From Curtobacterium sp. VKM Ac-2922 (GTDB lineage Bacteria > Actinomycetota > Actinomycetes > Actinomycetales > Microbacteriaceae): 64,000 bases of DNA. The translations under genes were made by a program, and so were the position numbers. The stretch spans positions 108,010 to 172,009 of the forward strand of contig NZ_JALGRO010000009.1 in assembly GCF_022815645.1 (NCBI RefSeq), read 5' to 3'. Of this stretch, positions 1-8,686 are shown in pieces. The notes below the pieces were generated by a model, which saw only the letters and a list, made by a program, of their open reading frames with translations, was not told the DNA's origin and did not search any database. The stretch's first letter is position 1; every line of letters begins with the position of its first letter.

Positions 1-59
1 ACGACGGGGTGGCTGGGTGCCTGGTGGCGCCGAGCCTCCTGTCTGCGTGTGGTCGCGTG

Positions 60-1748
60 TCAGCGCACGCGGACCTGCGTCGCCGCCTGCTTGCCGGACT
101 GCACCCCGGTGAAGGTGGCCGTCTGGTTGCCGGCGACGGCCCTCCACTGCACGGCAGCGGTGCCGTCGATCACGTCGACGGTTCCCAGGTCGGTCGAGCC
201 GATCCGCACGCGCACCTGCCGGTCGCCGTTGAAGCGGCTGCCGGTCAGGGTCACGCGCTGGTTCGGACGCGGTGCGCCGACGGACAGGTCGATCCGGGCA
301 CCGCGGCTCAGCGCTGCCAGATCGTCGTTCAGGCGCAACGAGTCGGACACCGTGAAGAAGGTGTCGGTCTGGTCGGTCAGCCCGACGACGTTCGCGGCAC
401 CGGGACCGAAGGCGGCGATGCGGACCTGCGTGCCCGTGTGCTGCTGCGAGGAACCCGCGCCGGCCGTGCCGTACGAGACCTTCATCGTGGTGCCGTCAGC
501 GGTGACGAGTGCCGTCGACAGCGAGGTCGGCGGCGTGTTGTCGACGATCTGGCTGGAGTGCGCGTGGTCGGCGGTCGCGATGACCAGGGTGTTGCCGTCC
601 TTCTTGGCGAAGGCGAGTGCCGACTGCACGGCCTCGTCGAAGTCGATCGTCTCGCCGATCTGGCCGCAGGCATCCGCGGCGTGGTCCTGCTTGTCGATGC
701 TCGCGCCCTCGACCTGCAGGAAGAAGCCCTTGCCGTTCGACTGCGGGCGGTTGAGCAGGCCGATCGACTTGTTCGTCAGCGATGCGAGCGACAGCCCGGT
801 GTCGAGCCGTGCCGGGTTCGGGGTGCACCGGACCGCTGCCTGGTCCGCGCCGCCGACGGTGGCGGTCGTGGGTGCGTAGCGCGTCGGGAAGTTGCCCGGC
901 GTGAACAGCCCGAGGACGGGGTGCTGCTGGTCCGCACGGCGGACGCCGGCCAGACCGGCTGCGTCGCCGACGACCTGGTACCCGCGCGCCGATGCCTGGT
1001 CGAACAGGGTCTTGCCCTGGTACTGCCCGGCCTTGGCGGTCTGGGTGAAGCTGGTCGAGCCGCCGCCCAGGGTCAGGTCGGGGCGGGTGTTCAGCAGCTG
1101 CTCGCTGATCGAGCCGAGGCCGCCGTTCTGCAGCGCGTCGGTGCCGCACGACGCGGTGTCGGGGCCGTAGCAGCTGCGGGCGCCGACGTGGGCGACCTGG
1201 ACGGCCGGGGTGGCGTCCTGGATCTCCGCCGTCGACACGTTGCCGGTGCGCAGGCCGTTCGCCTTCGCGAGCTCGACGAGCGTCTTCTGCGGGGTGTTGT
1301 CGATGTCGACGGAGATGGCGCCGTCGTAGGTCTTCGTGCCCGTCGCCCAGGCGCTGCCCGAGGCGGCGGAGTCGGTGACGTAGTCGGGCTTGCCCTTGTC
1401 GGAGCCGTCCTTGACCAGCGAGTACGTCGTGTACGAGCCGGTCAGCGGCAGCGCGTCGAGCCCGGGCAGTCGACCGGCGGCGCCGTACTGGTAGTTGCGG
1501 GCGACCGTGATCTCGGAGTCGCCCATCCCGTCGCCGATCAGCAGGATGACGTTCTTCGCGTTCGCGTTCTTGATCGCCTGGCGCACGGCCTGGGTCTGGT
1601 CGCCCGCGGCACGCTGAGCGCCACCGTGCTGGTTCAGGGCCAGCTGGCCGACGGCCTCGGCGGTGCCGGGCAGTGCGAGTGCACCGGCGATGAGCACGGC
1701 GCCCAGCGTCAGTGCGGTCCGGCGCCGCTTCGGGTGGTGCTGTTCCAT
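60..1748 (-). CDS. secreted alkaline phosphatase (PhoA family)
   Basis: Predicted periplasmic/extracellular phosphomonoesterase of 562 aa that releases phosphate from organic esters. Residues 1-32 form a signal peptide (KRRR, hydrophobic core, ALPGTAEA). The family core is visible: metal ligand D73 in IGDGMGD, the phosphorylated serine S127 in [11 protein letters not shown], later ligands in [15 protein letters not shown] and ATADHAHS, and a C-terminal histidine in [18 protein letters not shown]. After the catalytic domain, about 75 residues form an extra beta-rich tail (from about residue 485), possibly a wall or substrate-binding module. The ATG at 1748 is chosen because GAGGGG lies 7-8 nt upstream and it starts directly at the signal peptide; an upstream in-frame ATG at 1766 has no such site. 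It is a monocistronic minus-strand gene; phosphate-dependent expression is likely from the family, but no Pho box was identified. Confidence 0.93.
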   Translation of the reverse strand: MEQHHPKRRRTALTLGAVLIAGALALPGTAEAVGQLALNQHGGAQRAAGDQTQAVRQAIKNANAKNVILLIGDGMGDSEITVARNYQYGAAGRLPGLDALPLTGSYTTYSLVKDGSDKGKPDYVTDSAASGSAWATGTKTYDGAISVDIDNTPQKTLVELAKANGLRTGNVSTAEIQDATPAVQVAHVGARSCYGPDTASCGTDALQNGGLGSISEQLLNTRPDLTLGGGSTSFTQTAKAGQYQGKTLFDQASARGYQVVGDAAGLAGVRRADQQHPVLGLFTPGNFPTRYAPTTATVGGADQAAVRCTPNPARLDTGLSLASLTNKSIGLLNRPQSNGKGFFLQVEGASIDKQDHAADACGQIGETIDFDEAVQSALAFAKKDGNTLVIATADHAHSSQIVDNTPPTSLSTALVTADGTTMKVSYGTAGAGSSQQHTGTQVRIAAFGPGAANVVGLTDQTDTFFTVSDSLRLNDDLAALSRGARIDLSVGAPRPNQRVTLTGSRFNGDRQVRVRIGSTDLGTVDVIDGTAAVQWRAVAGNQTATFTGVQSGKQAATQVRVR

Positions 1749-1852
1749 GTCGGTTCCCCTCGTCATGTGCCCCCGTTCGGGTGCCATCCGAGGATGGCTG
1801 TACGGAGGTACAGCGAGGTGAACCGGAGACGTCCGGTCCGTGAACGGCTCGG

Positions 1853-2284
1853 CTACTCGCCGAACTCGACCTGGACCTGTGCGCCGGCGTCGGAGAGCTC
1901 GAGCTGCACCGCGGCACGGGCCTGGTCGATCCAGACGCTGTCCGAGCAGCCGATCCACACGCTCGTGGGCGGCGCGCAGTCGGGACGGCACCACTCGGTG
2001 GCCCAGCCGATCACGGCGCGTGCCAGGGCCTCGCCGTGGTCGGCGAAGCACAGCGGCGCGACGACCGACGGGCGCTCGGTGCGGATCAGCCACGACACGG
2101 TGACGCGCGGCGGGGCGGGCAGGATGCGGACCTGTTCGGCGAGGGCGACCTCGACGAAGACCTGCCCGTAGGCGGTCTCCGGCAGTGCGGCCAGTCGGCG
2201 GTGGATCTCGGTCAGGTCCTCGACGGCGCCGGCGAGCATGACCCGTTCGGTGGGCTGGTCGCCCGTCATCGCCATGGTGTCCAC
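1853..2284 (-). CDS. small siderophore-interacting-protein-like (SIP) domain protein
   Basis: A 143-aa protein resembling only the C-terminal nucleotide-binding half of siderophore-interacting flavoproteins: an N-terminal stretch with [14 protein letters not shown], then [10 protein letters not shown], and a C-terminal [11 protein letters not shown]-like helix. The FAD-binding half of full SIP proteins is missing, so it is unlikely to reduce ferric siderophores alone. The GTG at 2284 is preferred: AGGAGGGG ends 6 nt upstream and this start leaves the tetR stop just outside. It is the last gene of the ABC-importer/esterase/tetR run, 1 bp after tetR. The domain assignment rests on motif resemblance and is moderate. 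Confidence 0.65.
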   Translation of the reverse strand: MDTMAMTGDQPTERVMLAGAVEDLTEIHRRLAALPETAYGQVFVEVALAEQVRILPAPPRVTVSWLIRTERPSVVAPLCFADHGEALARAVIGWATEWCRPDCAPPTSVWIGCSDSVWIDQARAAVQLELSDAGAQVQVEFGE

Positions 2285-2285
2285 G

Positions 2286-2954
2286 CTAGGCCCCTCCTGA
2301 TGTGCGGACAAGCCCGAGTTGGAGGGTCAGGAACTCCCACATCCACGTCAGTGCCACCGCGTTCGTCAGGCCCGGCGCGTTCTGCGCGATCTGGGTCGCC
2401 ACGCCGTCGCTGTAGGCCGCGGTCTTGAGCGCGACCGCCGACGGGTCGATGCCGTCGGGCCCGCGGTGGAACGTGCCGTCGGCGACCCCGCGGCGGATGA
2501 CCCGGACCAGGCAGGCCTCCCACACGCGGATGCGCTCGGCGTACTCCTCGGCGACCTCGGGTCGACGTGCGACCGCGGTCCAGTAGTCCGACCAGATCCG
2601 CCAGTGCTGCCGGACCTGTTCACTGTCGTCGAACAGCGGCTCGACGAGCATGCCGAGTGCCCGGACGGCATCGGGTTCCGCGTCGACGGCTTCGACGATC
2701 GCACCGTAGAAGCGCTCCGTCTCGAGCACGACGACCTCGTTGAGGATCTCGGCGACGCTGGCGAAGTGGTACGTGACGGTGCCGACGGACACGCCGGCCT
2801 CGGCCGCGATGTCCCGCAGACCCGTCGCACCGAGACCGTTCCGGACGATCACCGATCGTGCGGCGCGGACGATCATCGCGCGCCGGACCTCGGGCCGCTG
2901 GCGGGTCCGCGGGGTCTCCGGACGACCGGCTGCCGCCGCTGCGGTGTCGCTCAC
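2286..2954 (-). CDS. TetR-family transcriptional regulator
   Basis: A 222-aa TetR-type repressor. The N-terminal helix-turn-helix is clear (RAARSVIVRNGLGATGLRDI, then AEAGVSVGTVTYHFASVAEI, about residues 18-60); the rest is an all-helical ligand/dimer domain with WRIWSDYWTAVARRPEVAEE. The GTG start at 2954 overlaps the upstream esterase stop by 4 bp (GTGA), so it is translated from the importer/esterase mRNA. As the penultimate gene of that operon it probably autoregulates it; an 18-bp palindrome at the operon promoter (10309-10326) is the best operator candidate. Ligand unknown, plausibly the imported compound or its hydrolysis product. Confidence 0.88.
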   Translation of the reverse strand: MSDTAAAAAGRPETPRTRQRPEVRRAMIVRAARSVIVRNGLGATGLRDIAAEAGVSVGTVTYHFASVAEILNEVVVLETERFYGAIVEAVDAEPDAVRALGMLVEPLFDDSEQVRQHWRIWSDYWTAVARRPEVAEEYAERIRVWEACLVRVIRRGVADGTFHRGPDGIDPSAVALKTAAYSDGVATQIAQNAPGLTNAVALTWMWEFLTLQLGLVRTSGGA

Positions 2955-4996
2955 GCCGAGGTCCTCGGCACGTCGTCGTGGAAGGTGTGCTCGGCGACCA
3001 GCTGCTCGGCAGCGCCGATGCCGTCCCGGGCGAACGCGCGCACGGTGTTCACGACGTGGAAGGCGTCGGCGGTCGCGGTGACCGAGGACGACGTCTCCAG
3101 ACGCGCGGCCCAAGCGTCGTGCGTCAGGCCGATCCGCCACCGGGAGTCCGCCAGCGCCGAGGTCGGGTCGCCCGACCGGATGCGGTACGTCTCGCGGGCG
3201 TCCTCGTCGAAGACCAGCCCGTCCGGGTACACTCGTCCACCGCCGTACCCGGGGTCGACGTCGAGCGTCCACTCCCCCGTCTCGACGTCGTGGGTGACCG
3301 TGCGCTGCGGCAGCGGGTCGACGGGTGCCACCCGGGTGATCGCGAGCGGGGTCGACCGGTCCGGTTCGGCGAACGTGATCGCGTCGTCGGCGCCGCCGGT
3401 CCAGACCGGCAGTGTGAGGGTGCTCGCCGCGGGGTCGACCACCAGGCTGGCGGCGGTGCCGTGCGGCCACACCCACGGCCAGTACGCGGTCGACACGGCG
3501 ATGCGCAGGCGGTGGCCCGCGACGAAGCGGTGCCCGGTCGCGACGAGCCGGACGCGCAGCGTGGTCAGGACGCCGGGCGCCAGCGGGTCGTCACGGTCCA
3601 TGCCCTGTCGTCGTGCGGCGTTCAGCACACCGCGCGTGACGAGCGTCGAGCTGCCGTCGGGCGCGACGTCGCACAGCCGCACGGTGACGGTCGCGCGGGG
3701 CTGGTCGCTCGTGACGGCCAGCGCGACCTCGACGTTCCCGAGCAGGTCGAAGTCGGTGTCGACGGGCAGGTCGAAGCACACCGACCGTCCGTCCTCGGCG
3801 CGCTGGTCCGGCGGCAGGTCGGTCGCGTTGCCGAACGGGAAGAACCGTCCGGCGTCGGCACCGGTCTCCTGCGGCGAGTCGACGACGACGCTGCCGTCCC
3901 GGCCGCCGCGCAGGGCGTCGAGGGACAGCACCCGCGGCGCGGTCGAGGTCGACGGCCACGACGTCGCGCCGACCCACCGGCCGGTGCGTTCGGCGTAGAA
4001 CGAAGCCGGCGGCTCGGGGTCGTTGATCCACGCCCGCAGTGCCGGGTCCTGCTCGACCCCGGTGTCGGTGCCGCGCAGCCAGCGGTCCCACCAGCGCAGG
4101 GTCTCCTGCAGGAACCCGATCGAGGGACCGGGAGCCAGACCGCGGTCCGGGTACTGGTGCGACCACGGCCCGATGATGCCGCGCACGGGCGCGTCGACGT
4201 CGCGCACGAGTCGGAGCACCGCGTCGCGGTACGGGTCGGCCCACCCGCCGACGGCGAGCACCGCCGCACGCACGTCGCCGATGTCCTCGGTCGCGCTGCC
4301 GTGCCGCCAGTAGTCGTCGCGCGTCTGGTGCGACAACCACACCGGCGTCATCGGCCGGTTCGCGTCGAGGCGCTCGCGCCAGCGCTCGACCCAACCGGGA
4401 CCCACGACCTCGGGTCGGGGCGGCCGGGAGTTGAACGCGAACATCGTCGCGCCCCAGGCGGCCATGTCGATGCCGAGCACCGCGCCGCCCATGTAGTGCA
4501 CGTCGTTGTCGTAGCGGTCGTCCGTCGAGCACACGGTGACGATCGCCCTGAGGGCGTCCGGTGCGCGGGCGGCGAGCTGCAGCGCGTTGAACCCGCCCCA
4601 CGAGATGCCGAACATGCCGACGGCGCCGGTCGACCACCGCTGCGCGGCGAGCCAGGCGATCACGGCCTCGCCGTCGCGGAGCTCCTGCTCGCTGTACTCG
4701 TCGTCGAAGACCCCGTCGGACGAGCCCGTCCCGCGGATGTCCACGCGCACCGACGCGTACCCGTGCGCGGCGTACCAGGGGTGGCGCTCGGAGTCGCGCG
4801 GCGCGGTCCAGTCGTCGAGCCGGTACGGCAGGTACTCCAGCAGCACCGGCACCGGCGCGTCCGGCGATGCCGACGCCGGGGCCCAGATCCGGGTGTGCAG
4901 CCGGACGCCGTCGGCCATCGGGATCCACGTGTCGCGGACCGTCACGCCGTCGGGCAGCCCGTCCGGCACACCGATCCCGGTGAACGTCGTGGTCAT
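2951..4996 (-). CDS. CocE/NonD-family hydrolase (peptidase S15 type)
   Basis: A 681-aa serine hydrolase of the X-Pro dipeptidyl-peptidase/cocaine-esterase superfamily. The alpha/beta-hydrolase core holds the nucleophile S132 in FGISWGG, a probable catalytic Asp in GGWADPYRDA, and the His in GPWSHQYP; the C-terminal about 230 residues form the jelly-roll domain typical of the family. There is no signal peptide, so it acts in the cytoplasm on material brought in by the ABC importer encoded just upstream. The ATG at 4996 has GGGAGGAC upstream and overlaps the ATPase stop by 4 bp. Family members cleave acyl esters, amides or N-terminal dipeptides ending in proline; the sequence does not say which. 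Confidence 0.9.
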   Translation of the reverse strand: MTTTFTGIGVPDGLPDGVTVRDTWIPMADGVRLHTRIWAPASASPDAPVPVLLEYLPYRLDDWTAPRDSERHPWYAAHGYASVRVDIRGTGSSDGVFDDEYSEQELRDGEAVIAWLAAQRWSTGAVGMFGISWGGFNALQLAARAPDALRAIVTVCSTDDRYDNDVHYMGGAVLGIDMAAWGATMFAFNSRPPRPEVVGPGWVERWRERLDANRPMTPVWLSHQTRDDYWRHGSATEDIGDVRAAVLAVGGWADPYRDAVLRLVRDVDAPVRGIIGPWSHQYPDRGLAPGPSIGFLQETLRWWDRWLRGTDTGVEQDPALRAWINDPEPPASFYAERTGRWVGATSWPSTSTAPRVLSLDALRGGRDGSVVVDSPQETGADAGRFFPFGNATDLPPDQRAEDGRSVCFDLPVDTDFDLLGNVEVALAVTSDQPRATVTVRLCDVAPDGSSTLVTRGVLNAARRQGMDRDDPLAPGVLTTLRVRLVATGHRFVAGHRLRIAVSTAYWPWVWPHGTAASLVVDPAASTLTLPVWTGGADDAITFAEPDRSTPLAITRVAPVDPLPQRTVTHDVETGEWTLDVDPGYGGGRVYPDGLVFDEDARETYRIRSGDPTSALADSRWRIGLTHDAWAARLETSSSVTATADAFHVVNTVRAFARDGIGAAEQLVAEHTFHDDVPRTSA

Positions 4997-6774
4997 GCGT
5001 CCTCCCAGTTCCTGACGTGGTGGCCGTTCCCCTGGTCGGTCCACCCGTCGGCGTGCCGCCAGTGCTGGACACCGTCGTCGACGTCCGGCAGCTCGGTGAT
5101 CCCGGGTTCGAGCGTCGCCGCCAGCAGCGTCCGCGTGTACGGGTGGTTCGGGCCGCTGAACACGCGTTCGGTCGGGCCGACCTCGATGATCTGCCCGCCG
5201 GTCATCACCGCGACCCGGTCGGCCACGCCGCGGACGACGGCGAGGTCGTGGCTGATGAACAGACAGCTGAGTCCGTCGTCACGCTGCAGGTCGGCGAGCA
5301 ACGCCAGGATCCCGGCCTGCACCTGCACGTCGAGCGCCGTGGTGATCTCGTCCGCGATCACGAGGCGCGGCCCGGCCGCCAGCGCCCGGGCGATCCCGAC
5401 GCGCTGTCGCTGTCCGCCGGACAGCTGTGCCGGCAGCCGGTCGGCGAACTCCGGTCCGAGGCCGACCTTGGTGAGCAGTTCGTCCACCCGGGCGCGTGAC
5501 GTCGAGCCGGTGAACAGCCGGAGCGGTCGTGCGACGGCAGCACCGACCGTACGCCGGGGGTTGAGCGAGGTGTCCGCGTTCTGGAACACGAGCTGCACTG
5601 CGCGGCGGAGCTCCGGACGGCGTGCGGCGACCGGGACGCGCAGGTCGCCCGAGGTCGTGCCGTCGTCGTAGGTGAACGTGCCCGACTCCGCGGGGACCAG
5701 CCCTGCCAGGGCGGTCGCGAGCGTCGACTTGCCGCTACCGGACTCGCCGACGACGGCGAGTGTCTCCCGCGGACCGATCGTGAACGACACACCGTCGACC
5801 GCGGCCGGCAGGCCGCGTCCGTACCGGATGACCAGGTCGCGCGCGTCGACCACGGGGCGGCCGTGCCGGACGGGAGGACCGGCTGCGGCGGGTGCGTCGG
5901 TGACCGTCTCGGGGACGGTCGCGTCGTGACGGTGGTGGTCCGGGCCTCCTGGTCGGGTGCCGTCCGGCACCGCCGCCAGCAACGCCTTCGTGTACTCGTG
6001 CTGCGGGTCCGCGAAGAGCTCGGCCGTCGCCTGGTGTTCGACGACCTCGCCGCGACGCATCACGGCGATCTCGTCCGCCATCGCCGAGATGACACCCAGG
6101 TCGTGGCTGACCAGCAGGACGGCCATGCCGAGCTCGCGCCCCAGGTCGGCAACCAGGTCGAGCACGGCCGCCTGCGTGACGACGTCGAGCGCGGTGGTCG
6201 GTTCGTCGAGCACCAGCACGCTCGGACGTGCGGCGACGGCCATCGCGATCGCGACGCGCTGCTGCTGTCCGCCGGACAGCTGGTGCGGCCAGCGCCGGAC
6301 GATCGTGTCCGGATCCGGCAACCGGACCATCCGGACGAGCTCGGCGACGCGCTCGGGCCCGTCGGGTTCGCCGTGGGCGCGGAGGGCCTCGCGGATCTGC
6401 TCGCCGACGCGCATCGACGGCGTCAGGGCCTGTCCGGCGTTCTGTGCGACGACCGACGCGGTGCCGCCACGCAGGCGTCGTGTCGCAGACGGGGACAGCG
6501 TGAAGACGTCCTGTCCGGCGACCGTGACCGTGCCGGCGACGATGCGGGACCCGGTGCGCAGGTGCGCCAGCAGCGTCCGGGCGACCGTGGACTTGCCGCT
6601 GCCGGACTCGCCGACCAGGCCGAGGGTCCGGCCGGCGGCGATCGTGAACGAGACACCGCGGACGACGGGGACCTCGGTCCGGCCTGCGGCGTACGAGATC
6701 GCGAGGTCCTGCACCTGGACGGGCGGGGTCTCCGTCAGGACCTGGCTGTGCGCGTCGGTGTGGGTGGCGGTCAT
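4993..6774 (-). CDS. fused double ATP-binding subunit of a peptide-type ABC importer
   Basis: A 593-aa protein carrying two complete oligopeptide/nickel-type ABC ATPase domains in one chain, the equivalent of DppD+DppF. Each half has a Walker A (GESGSGKST, about residues 45 and 350), a signature (LSGGQQQR and LSGGQRQR) and a Walker B followed by the D-loop (LVLDEPTTALD and VIADEITTALD). It couples ATP hydrolysis to uptake through the two permeases encoded upstream. The ATG at 6774 overlaps the permease stop (ATGA), and its own stop overlaps the esterase start the same way. Confidence 0.95.
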   Translation of the reverse strand: MTATHTDAHSQVLTETPPVQVQDLAISYAAGRTEVPVVRGVSFTIAAGRTLGLVGESGSGKSTVARTLLAHLRTGSRIVAGTVTVAGQDVFTLSPSATRRLRGGTASVVAQNAGQALTPSMRVGEQIREALRAHGEPDGPERVAELVRMVRLPDPDTIVRRWPHQLSGGQQQRVAIAMAVAARPSVLVLDEPTTALDVVTQAAVLDLVADLGRELGMAVLLVSHDLGVISAMADEIAVMRRGEVVEHQATAELFADPQHEYTKALLAAVPDGTRPGGPDHHRHDATVPETVTDAPAAAGPPVRHGRPVVDARDLVIRYGRGLPAAVDGVSFTIGPRETLAVVGESGSGKSTLATALAGLVPAESGTFTYDDGTTSGDLRVPVAARRPELRRAVQLVFQNADTSLNPRRTVGAAVARPLRLFTGSTSRARVDELLTKVGLGPEFADRLPAQLSGGQRQRVGIARALAAGPRLVIADEITTALDVQVQAGILALLADLQRDDGLSCLFISHDLAVVRGVADRVAVMTGGQIIEVGPTERVFSGPNHPYTRTLLAATLEPGITELPDVDDGVQHWRHADGWTDQGNGHHVRNWEDA

Positions 6775-7640
6775 GCGCTCGTCGCTCCCTGGGTGGCGCG
6801 GTCGACGCCGAGCGACTTGCTCAGCCCGTCCGCGGCGAGGTTCAGGCCGACCACGAGCGTCGCGAGCGCCACGATCGGCGCCAGCGTGCCGAGCGGCACG
6901 ACGGTCAAGGCGGTGCGGTTCTCCTGCACCATCAGGCCCCAGTCGGGTGTGGGTGGGTTCGCGCCGAAGCCGAGGAACGACAGCGATGCCACCAGGAGCA
7001 CGATCCACGAGGCGCGCATGGCGTACTCGACCAGCACGACGTCGAGCACGTTCGGCAGGATCTCGCGGAACACGATCGACAGCGGCTTCTCACCCCGGGC
7101 CCGTGCTGCCGTGACGTAGTCCTGCGTGATGACGGTCCGGGCGGCGCCGCGCACCACGCGGGTGACAGCCGGCGCGTACACGACCGTGACCGCGAGCACG
7201 ATGACCCAGAGCCCGGCGTCGAAGACCGTCACGACCACCAGCAGCGCCAGGATCGACGGCACGCTCAGCAGCGCGTCGACGACCCGCATCACGACCTCGT
7301 CGAACCAGTTGTCGGCGTAGGCGGTGACCGCACCGAGCACCGTGCCGACCGCGACGGCGATCGTGGTCGCCAGGAAGGTCACCAGCAGCGCGTACCGACC
7401 GCCGTTCAACGTGCGGGACAGGATGTCGCGGCCGTACTGGTCGGTGCCGAGCCAGTGCGACCACTCCGGACCGGCCAGCACGTTGCCCGAGTCGGTGGCG
7501 ACCGGGTCGTGTCCGGCGATGAGCGGCGCGGCGATCGCGAGCACCAGGTGCAGGGCGATCAGGCCGAGGCCGACGGACAGCGCCGTCGATGACCGCAGCG
7601 GCGTGGTGATGCGTCCCAGGCGGGGGGCGACGGCGGTCAT
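6771..7640 (-). CDS. ABC importer permease, DppC type
   Basis: A 289-aa inner-membrane permease with an N-terminal transmembrane helix, the conserved LGTDQYGRDILSR segment of DppC/OppC proteins, and five further hydrophobic segments. The EAA-type coupling loop that contacts the ATPase is seen in YVTAARARGEKPLSIVFREI. The C-terminal SLSFLGFGANPPTPDWG segment is also typical. It starts at 7640, overlapping the upstream permease stop by 4 bp, with GAAGGGA as ribosome-binding site. It pairs with the DppB-type permease to form the channel. Confidence 0.94.
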   Translation of the reverse strand: MTAVAPRLGRITTPLRSSTALSVGLGLIALHLVLAIAAPLIAGHDPVATDSGNVLAGPEWSHWLGTDQYGRDILSRTLNGGRYALLVTFLATTIAVAVGTVLGAVTAYADNWFDEVVMRVVDALLSVPSILALLVVVTVFDAGLWVIVLAVTVVYAPAVTRVVRGAARTVITQDYVTAARARGEKPLSIVFREILPNVLDVVLVEYAMRASWIVLLVASLSFLGFGANPPTPDWGLMVQENRTALTVVPLGTLAPIVALATLVVGLNLAADGLSKSLGVDRATQGATSA

Positions 7641-8686
7641 GCTGCCGTCCCTTCGTCCGCGCGACGGGCCGCGCGGGTGGTGGCGTCCCCGCGCGCACGG
7701 GCTCGACGCGCTGCGGGGCGGACCCGGGTGCGTCGCTGCCGGGTGCGCAGTCGGGGGTCGAGCGCGAGCGCCACCAGGTCGGCGGCGAGGTTGCAGACGA
7801 CGTACACGACGGCGCTCAGGAGGGCGATCGCCTCGATGGTCGGCAGGTCGCGGTTGAACACGGACTCGAGCATGAGCTTGCCCATGCCCGGGTAGTTGAA
7901 GACGTTCTCGACGACGACCACGCCGCCGAGCAGCCACGCGACGTTGAGCGCGACGACGTTGAGCGTCGGCAGCAGCGCACTCGGCACCGCGTGCTTCCAG
8001 ACCACGCGGCGGAGCGTCAGGCCCTTGAGCTCGGCCGTCGTGACGAACTCGGACGCCATCACGTCGATCGTCGACGACCGGGCGGTCCGCACGATGTACG
8101 CGGCCATCGCCAGGGTCAGCACGATGATCGGCAACCAGATCGACGGCAGGAGCTCACCGACGGTTGCGTCGCTGCCGCGCAGCACGACGGCCGGGAACAG
8201 CGGGATGCCGATCGCGAAGAGCAGCACCAGGACGGTTGCGACCATGAACTCCGGCACGCTCATCACGACCAGGCTGACGATCGAGATGACCCGGTCGGCC
8301 GGACGACCGCGGCGCACACCGGCGACGACGCCGAGGGTCAGGGACAGCGTGACACCGACCAGCATCGCGGGGACGGCGATGAGCATGCTGTTGCGGAAGG
8401 CGGTGAACAGCGTCGGCGCGACGGGGTTCCCGCTCACCAGTGAGGTGCCGAAGTCGCCGTGGGCAGCACCGACGAGCCACTGGCCGTAGCGGAGCCACAC
8501 GTTCTGGTCGAGGCCGAGGGTCTTCCGCAGCTGGGCGACGGCGTCGGGGGTGGCGTTCTGCCCGAGCAGCTGCTGGGCGACGTCCCCGGGCAGCGCCTGC
8601 ACGGCGAGGAACACGAACAGCGAGGCGAGGACCACCGTCAGCAGGGCGATCCCCACGCGGCGTAGGACGGGGAGCAGGACGTTCAT
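7637..8686 (-). CDS. ABC importer permease, DppB type
   Basis: A 349-aa inner-membrane permease. It begins with the helix typical of DppB/OppB proteins, followed by the periplasmic LRKTLGLDQNVWLRYGQWL and HGDFGTSL segments. The EAA loop reads EFVTTAELKGLTLRRVVWKHA. Near the C-terminus VVENVFNYPGMGKLMLESV matches the family. About 30 Arg-rich residues follow the last helix (RLRTRQRRTRVRPAARRARA) and should stay cytoplasmic; this tail is longer than usual. The ATG at 8686 overlaps the binding-protein stop by 4 bp. Confidence 0.94.
   Translation of the reverse strand: MNVLLPVLRRVGIALLTVVLASLFVFLAVQALPGDVAQQLLGQNATPDAVAQLRKTLGLDQNVWLRYGQWLVGAAHGDFGTSLVSGNPVAPTLFTAFRNSMLIAVPAMLVGVTLSLTLGVVAGVRRGRPADRVISIVSLVVMSVPEFMVATVLVLLFAIGIPLFPAVVLRGSDATVGELLPSIWLPIIVLTLAMAAYIVRTARSSTIDVMASEFVTTAELKGLTLRRVVWKHAVPSALLPTLNVVALNVAWLLGGVVVVENVFNYPGMGKLMLESVFNRDLPTIEAIALLSAVVYVVCNLAADLVALALDPRLRTRQRRTRVRPAARRARARGDATTRAARRADEGTAA

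Noticed and set aside
1-59. A gene or terminator at the left edge
   Set aside because: Only 59 bp beyond the phosphatase stop; nothing supportable is visible.
2319-5671. Long plus-strand frames opposite tetR, the esterase and the ABC ATPase
   Set aside because: Low-complexity Arg/Ser/Asp-rich translations without motifs; the minus-strand genes carry clear family signatures.
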